Shown piece after piece: positions 6,670 to 10,532 of a stretch of DNA of 10,532 nt. The position numbers were made by a program, and so were the translations under genes. The first letter of the stretch is position 1. Every line of letters starts with the position of its first letter. The notes under the pieces are model-generated. The model did no database searches. It saw only the letters and a list, made by a program, of their open reading frames with translations, and had not been told where the DNA came from. The DNA comes from Solirubrobacterales bacterium (GTDB lineage Bacteria > Actinomycetota > Thermoleophilia > Solirubrobacterales > Solirubrobacteraceae): positions 1-10,532 of the forward strand of contig JACCQW010000196.1 of assembly GCA_013813955.1 (NCBI GenBank). Direction: 5' to 3'.

Positions 6670-7535
6670 CAGGTGCCGGCCCCCGGGCGCGTGAGGATCT
6701 GCACGACGTCGAGGTTGCGCATGTTCGCGAACGGTCGCAGGTGGACCTCCTGCGTGTCCGTGCCCGCGTTCTCGATCCGCGTGATCTCGCCGACGGGCAG
6801 GCCCGCGGGGAACAGCGACTGCAGACGGTCGGTGTCGGTGACCGTGCCGCGGGTCACGACGCGCTCGCCCTCGTCGAGGTTGACGCTGGAGGGGGCGAAG
6901 TTCAGGATCAGGTCGGTTGGGTTGCCGGCGCTGGCGGGCTCCACGACGCCGAAGGACCCGCGCCGGCTCGTGCGCGCGGTGACCTTGGAGGTCGTGTCGG
7001 TGATCAGCGTCACCTGCGCGGCGCCGCTGAACACCTCTGTCACCTCGCCGATGAGCGCCTCCTCGTTGATCACGGGCTGGCCGCGGCGCACGCCGTCGTC
7101 CGACCCCTTGTTCACGCGGATCGTCGCGTACCAGACGGTCGGTGACTGCGCGATGACCCGGCCGGTGACCGGCTCGTAGCGCTCGAGGTCCAGCGCGCTG
7201 TCGAGCTCGAGCATCTTGCGCAGCCGGTCGGCCTCGACGCGCGCGCCCTCCTCGGCGAGCAGCTCGCGGCGCAGCGAGTTGCGCTCCGCGCGCAGATCCT
7301 CGACGTCGCCCTTGGCCTCCAGCGTGTCCCCGAACCAGCCGAACAGGTCGCGGACGGGCTTCAGCGCGCGGCTGGCCCCGTCCTGGACGGGGTTGAGCAC
7401 CTCGCTGGCGCCGCGCTGCACGCCGTGCAGGGCCCCGCCCGCGGACTCGCCGAAGTACGCGGTGAGGAGGATCAGTGAGCAGGCGACGAGCAGCCCGAGA
7501 ACTGCCCGGCGCCGCCGGACGGTCTTGTCATACAC
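6669..7535 (-). CDS. mreC: Rod shape-determining protein MreC
   Basis: A 288-residue bitopic protein of normal MreC length, the extracytoplasmic scaffold that activates PBP2-RodA. A short basic cytoplasmic N-terminus (VRRRR) precedes one membrane helix (about 11-28), an amphipathic region, a coiled coil (about 72-112, rich in Glu/Arg/Leu), and the double beta-barrel part (about 115-282). The beta part contains GRVIAQSPTVWYATIRVNKG (125-144), GLIGEV-like ALIGEVTEVF, and the family hallmark FPAGLPVGEI (242-251). The start is GTG at 7533-7535; GGAG lies about 11 nt upstream, rather far. A nearby ATG is out of frame, so GTG is the reasonable start. It lies 47 nt after mreB and its stop shares one base with mreD. 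Confidence 0.95.
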   Translation of the reverse strand: MYDKTVRRRRAVLGLLVACSLILLTAYFGESAGGALHGVQRGASEVLNPVQDGASRALKPVRDLFGWFGDTLEAKGDVEDLRAERNSLRRELLAEEGARVEADRLRKMLELDSALDLERYEPVTGRVIAQSPTVWYATIRVNKGSDDGVRRGQPVINEEALIGEVTEVFSGAAQVTLITDTTSKVTARTSRRGSFGVVEPASAGNPTDLILNFAPSSVNLDEGERVVTRGTVTDTDRLQSLFPAGLPVGEITRIENAGTDTQEVHLRPFANMRNLDVVQILTRPGAGT

Positions 7536-7582
7536 GTGAGAAGGGACTCCAAGGCTCTGGTCGGGTTACCGTCGTGGCGCGC

Positions 7583-8738
<1,156 letters not shown>

Positions 8739-9314
8739 CTACCGATGCCTGAGGATAAGGCTCGAGTCGAGGTCGAGCAAAGCTCCGACCGGGAGCCCGA
8801 CCACGTTCAGATATTCGCCCGCGATCCGGCGGACGAGCGCCGCACCCTGGCCCTGGATCGCATAACCGCCCGCGCGATCGCGCCATTCGCCGGTCCGCAC
8901 GTAGCGGTCCAGGAGGTGCTCGTCCAGGGCCCGGAACGTCACACCCGTGGCCTCATGCACAAGCTGAGAGTCGTCGTCGCGGACGAGCGCGAGCCCGCTG
9001 AGCACCTCGTGGGTGCGGTTCTGCAGGCGCCCGAGGGTCGCTCTCGCCGCCTCCGCCGAGCCCGGCTTGGTGAAGATCTCGCCGTCCAGGTCGACGATCG
9101 TGTCGACCCCCAGCACGAGGCGCCCGGGGCGTCGTGCGGCCGCGGCGCGGGCCTTGGCCAGCGCGTTGGCGCGGGCCACCTCGACCGGCGCCCCGACGGC
9201 CAGCTCCTCGACGTCGACGGGCAGTGCCTCGTAGGCGATGCCCAGCTGATCGAGGATCGCGCGCCGCTGGGGCGAGCGCGAGGCCAGGATGAGTGGACGC
9301 CAGGGTGCCGGCAA
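8739..9314 (-). CDS. maf: Maf-like nucleoside triphosphate pyrophosphatase (YhdE type)
   Basis: A 191-residue Maf/HAM1-like pyrophosphatase, which hydrolyses non-canonical or excess NTPs to NMP and PPi. The family motifs are complete: LASRSPQRRAIL (10-21), GVDTIVDLDGEIFTKP (69-84, catalytic-type D71), GEWRDRAGGYAIQGQGA (142-158) and GEYLNVVGLPVGAL (166-179). The DT[IV] motif and the AIQG segment match the YhdE subgroup (dTTP/UTP pyrophosphatase) rather than the YceF subgroup; this is inferred from motif comparison. The start is an uncommon TTG at 9312-9314. The next upstream codon but one is the in-frame ndk stop, so no earlier start exists, and starting later would cut into the LASRSP strand. 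It lies 3 nt after ndk. In E. coli, maf (yhdE) also neighbours mreBCD and rng, so the linkage is old. Confidence 0.93.
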   Translation of the reverse strand: MPAPWRPLILASRSPQRRAILDQLGIAYEALPVDVEELAVGAPVEVARANALAKARAAAARRPGRLVLGVDTIVDLDGEIFTKPGSAEAARATLGRLQNRTHEVLSGLALVRDDDSQLVHEATGVTFRALDEHLLDRYVRTGEWRDRAGGYAIQGQGAALVRRIAGEYLNVVGLPVGALLDLDSSLILRHR

Positions 9315-9317
9315 ACG

Positions 9318-9716
9318 CTAGCCGAAGAAGATCGCGGCCTCGCGCTCGGCGGACTCCGCGGAGTCCGAGCCGTGGACCATGTTCCTGCCGACCTCGACCG
9401 CGAAGTCACCGCGGATCGAGCCCGTGGCCGCCTCGAGCGGGTCGGTGGCGCCGATCACCTGGCGCGCCGCCTTCACCGCAGCGGGGCCCTCGAGGATCAT
9501 CGCGACCAGTGGCCCGGAGGTGATGAAGTCCACGAGGTCGCCGAAGAACGGCTTGCCGTCGTGCTCGGCGTAGTGGCGCTTGGCCGTGGCCGCGTCGAGG
9601 GTCATGTGGCGCAGCGCGGCGAGGCGCAGGCCCTTGCGCTCGAAGCGGGCGATGATCTCGCCGGTCAGGTTGCGCGCGAACGCGTCCGGCTTGACCAGGA
9701 TGAGGGTCCGGTCCAT
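9318..9716 (-). CDS. ndk: Nucleoside diphosphate kinase
   Basis: A 132-residue NDK, normal length, which transfers the gamma phosphate from NTP to NDP through a phosphohistidine in the cytosol. The N-terminus [20 protein letters not shown] is canonical. The nucleotide-binding loop region and the active-site segment [20 protein letters not shown] (110-129) carry the catalytic H115. The protein ends EAAIFFG, slightly shorter than E. coli NDK. The ATG at 9714-9716 is preceded by AGAGGAGA with about 7 nt spacing, the best ribosome binding site in this window, consistent with high expression. It lies 21 nt after the zinc-ribbon gene and 3 nt before maf. The folC-ndk neighbourhood is conserved in Actinomycetota. 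Confidence 0.97.
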   Translation of the reverse strand: MDRTLILVKPDAFARNLTGEIIARFERKGLRLAALRHMTLDAATAKRHYAEHDGKPFFGDLVDFITSGPLVAMILEGPAAVKAARQVIGATDPLEAATGSIRGDFAVEVGRNMVHGSDSAESAEREAAIFFG

Positions 9717-9722
9717 GTCGTA

Positions 9723-9730
9723 TCTCCTCT
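9723..9730 (-). promoter_or_regulatory. Strong Shine-Dalgarno of ndk
   Basis: The minus strand reads AGAGGAGATACGACATG, placing AGGAG 7 nt before the ndk ATG. It is the closest match to the anti-Shine-Dalgarno among the genes of this window and confirms the ndk start. Confidence 0.8.
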
Positions 9731-9737
9731 GAAGTCG

Positions 9738-10256
9738 TTAGTCGACGGCGGTCTGCTCGGTCCCCGGCTGGCCGTCCGGGGTTGCCCGCCGGCGCCGCCG
9801 GCGCGGGGCGGTGACGCCGGGGATCTCCGCCTCGCAGTAGGGGCAGACCTTCCAGACGGGGTCCAGCGGACGCGCACAGTTGCCGCACGGGTCCTTCAGC
9901 TTGCGCAGGCACGAGGGGCAGCGCAGGAAGTCCTTCTCGACCTCGTAGTCGCAGTGCGGGCACAGGACGTAGTTGAGGTCGTGCAGGCGTGCCTCGGCGG
10001 CCTGCATCTCCAGCTCGCGCTCGCGGATGTCGTCGAGGTACTCCGGCGGGCGGACGATCAGGTAGGTCATCGTCCCGAGGAAGGGAAACAGCGAGGCGGC
10101 CGTCGCGCACGCGATCAGCATCGGGTCCGAGACCCGGCGCCGCGCGTCCATGTAGGTCCAGTACACGAGCGCCAGGTAGATGACGATCAAGAACAGGATG
10201 AGCATGTTGATGGCCAGGTTCAGCCCATCGCTGTTGATCCCGAAGACGGCCAGCAC
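9738..10256 (-). CDS. Membrane-anchored double zinc-ribbon protein, function unknown
   Basis: A 172-residue protein. Two hydrophobic stretches (about 14-34 and 46-68) are joined by a basic loop (YMDARRRVSD). The pattern FPFLGTMTYLIVRPPEYLDD recalls the PLDc_N-type membrane hairpin. A charged helical segment (about 70-95, possibly coiled coil) leads to four CxxC knuckles at C99/C102, C113/C116, C124/C127 and C138/C141, which should bind two zinc ions. The tail is basic (six Arg at 152-157) and then polar. The start is GTG at 10254-10256, 12 nt after the stop of the 38-aa gene; an in-frame TAG just upstream excludes an earlier start, and no clear Shine-Dalgarno is seen. Similar zinc-ribbon proteins occur next to folC/ndk in some deep-branching actinobacteria as I recall, but I know no assigned function. 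The C-terminal domain is probably cytosolic. Confidence 0.85.
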   Translation of the reverse strand: MLAVFGINSDGLNLAINMLILFLIVIYLALVYWTYMDARRRVSDPMLIACATAASLFPFLGTMTYLIVRPPEYLDDIRERELEMQAAEARLHDLNYVLCPHCDYEVEKDFLRCPSCLRKLKDPCGNCARPLDPVWKVCPYCEAEIPGVTAPRRRRRRATPDGQPGTEQTAVD

Positions 10257-10268
10257 GATCGCTAGAGA

Positions 10269-10385
10269 CTAGAGAAACAACCGGCCGAAGCCGTAGCCCA
10301 ACCCGAAGAAGATCAGGATCACCAGGGCCACGATCACGGCCACGGCCCCGATCAGTGCCAGGGCGGAGGGCCCGTCGTCGCTCAC
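10269..10385 (-). CDS. 38-residue single-span membrane protein
   Basis: A small frame with start GTG at 10383-10385 and stop TAG at 10269-10271. The product opens with a polar MSDDGPSAL, then one long hydrophobic helix (about residues 8-33, rich in Ala/Val/Ile/Leu/Phe), and ends GYGFGRLFL. The GTG overlaps the folC stop as GTGA, and the zinc-ribbon gene starts 12 nt after its stop, so it sits in the operon with typical coupling. Those overlaps, the complete membrane helix and the absence of any other gene in the gap support it being real. In Streptomyces a larger DUF4233-type membrane protein occupies this position; I cannot tell whether this is a shrunken relative. No function is known to me. 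Confidence 0.7.
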   Translation of the reverse strand: MSDDGPSALALIGAVAVIVALVILIFFGLGYGFGRLFL

Positions 10386-10532
10386 AGCACCGACCCCGGC
10401 GCGGCCGAGACCGGGCCCCGCAGCAGGTCCGCGATCAGGTAGATCGAGCCCGTGGCGAGGACCACGCCGTCGGGCCCGGCCAGCTCCCGCGCGAGCGACA
10501 GGGCGCGGTGCGGGTCGGGCTCGACGCGCTGC
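10382..10532 (-). CDS. folC: Folylpolyglutamate synthase / dihydrofolate synthase, C-terminal end (5' part outside window)
   Basis: The minus-strand frame entering at the right edge closes with TGA at 10382-10384 and shows 49 residues. The segment DPHRALSLAREL followed by GPDGVVLATGSIYLIADLL matches the end of the Mur-ligase C-terminal domain of FolC, where a strand reading GSxYLxxE/D precedes a last helix. FolC adds glutamate to dihydropteroate and folates in the cytosol. Upstream catalytic motifs are outside the window. Context supports the call, since folC precedes ndk in actinobacterial genomes. Its stop overlaps the GTG of the 38-aa membrane protein. Confidence 0.8.
   Translation of the reverse strand, partial: QRVEPDPHRALSLARELAGPDGVVLATGSIYLIADLLRGPVSAAPGSVL

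Noticed and set aside
9787..9805. GC palindrome near the end of the zinc-ribbon gene
   Set aside because: It is produced by consecutive CGG/CGC arginine codons (the RRRRRR run), as are similar patches at the ends of mreD and mreB.
8745..10265. Plus-strand open frame (506 codons) spanning maf, ndk and the zinc-ribbon gene
   Set aside because: It runs antisense across three well-supported genes, which is a GC-rich codon artefact.

Overview
The window is high-GC DNA with closely packed genes, nearly all on the minus strand. Transcription runs from right to left: folC (3' end), a 38-residue membrane peptide, a zinc-ribbon membrane protein, ndk, maf, mreB, mreC, mreD, mrdA (PBP2), rodA, rng (RNase E/G), rplU, rpmA. 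This order (folC, ndk, mreBCD-PBP2-SEDS, rng, rplU, rpmA) matches the arrangement known from Streptomyces and other Actinomycetota. The Arg-rich, GC-rich proteins and the zinc-ribbon protein beside ndk suggest a deep-branching actinobacterium, possibly class Thermoleophilia (Solirubrobacterales-like). The taxon is an inference from gene content and composition.

Right end (about 9318-10532): the end of folC overlaps the GTG start of a 38-aa single-span membrane protein by 4 nt. A two-segment membrane protein with four CxxC knuckles follows, then ndk with a strong Shine-Dalgarno. maf follows ndk after 3 nt, with a TTG start.

Centre (2910-8632): a complete elongasome (Rod complex) cluster. mreB encodes the actin-like filament, mreC and mreD the membrane scaffold, mrdA the class B transpeptidase PBP2, and rodA the SEDS glycosyltransferase. 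From mreC to rodA the genes overlap by 1 to 4 nt (TGATG, ATGA, ATGA), which indicates translational coupling. The only intergenic stretch near 100 nt in the window lies between maf and mreB and is the best place for an internal promoter. The product set predicts a rod-shaped cell, or one that elongates its lateral wall.

Left part (400-2890): rng encodes an RNase E/G with intact catalytic Asp pair, 5'-sensor and zinc-link, plus a C-terminal TRAM-like domain and a basic tail. It is followed within a few bases by rplU and rpmA, which overlap each other.

Left edge (1-399): where obgE often follows rpmA, there is instead a truncated SnoaL/NTF2-like fragment on the minus strand, facing the 3' end of a SAM-dependent methyltransferase gene on the plus strand. 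This looks like a rearrangement boundary. I see no CRISPR, insertion sequence, tRNA or rRNA. The window is mostly a conserved housekeeping locus. The less ordinary items are the two small membrane proteins between folC and ndk, the RNase E/G domain additions, cysteine-bearing segments in PBP2, and the truncated SnoaL fragment.
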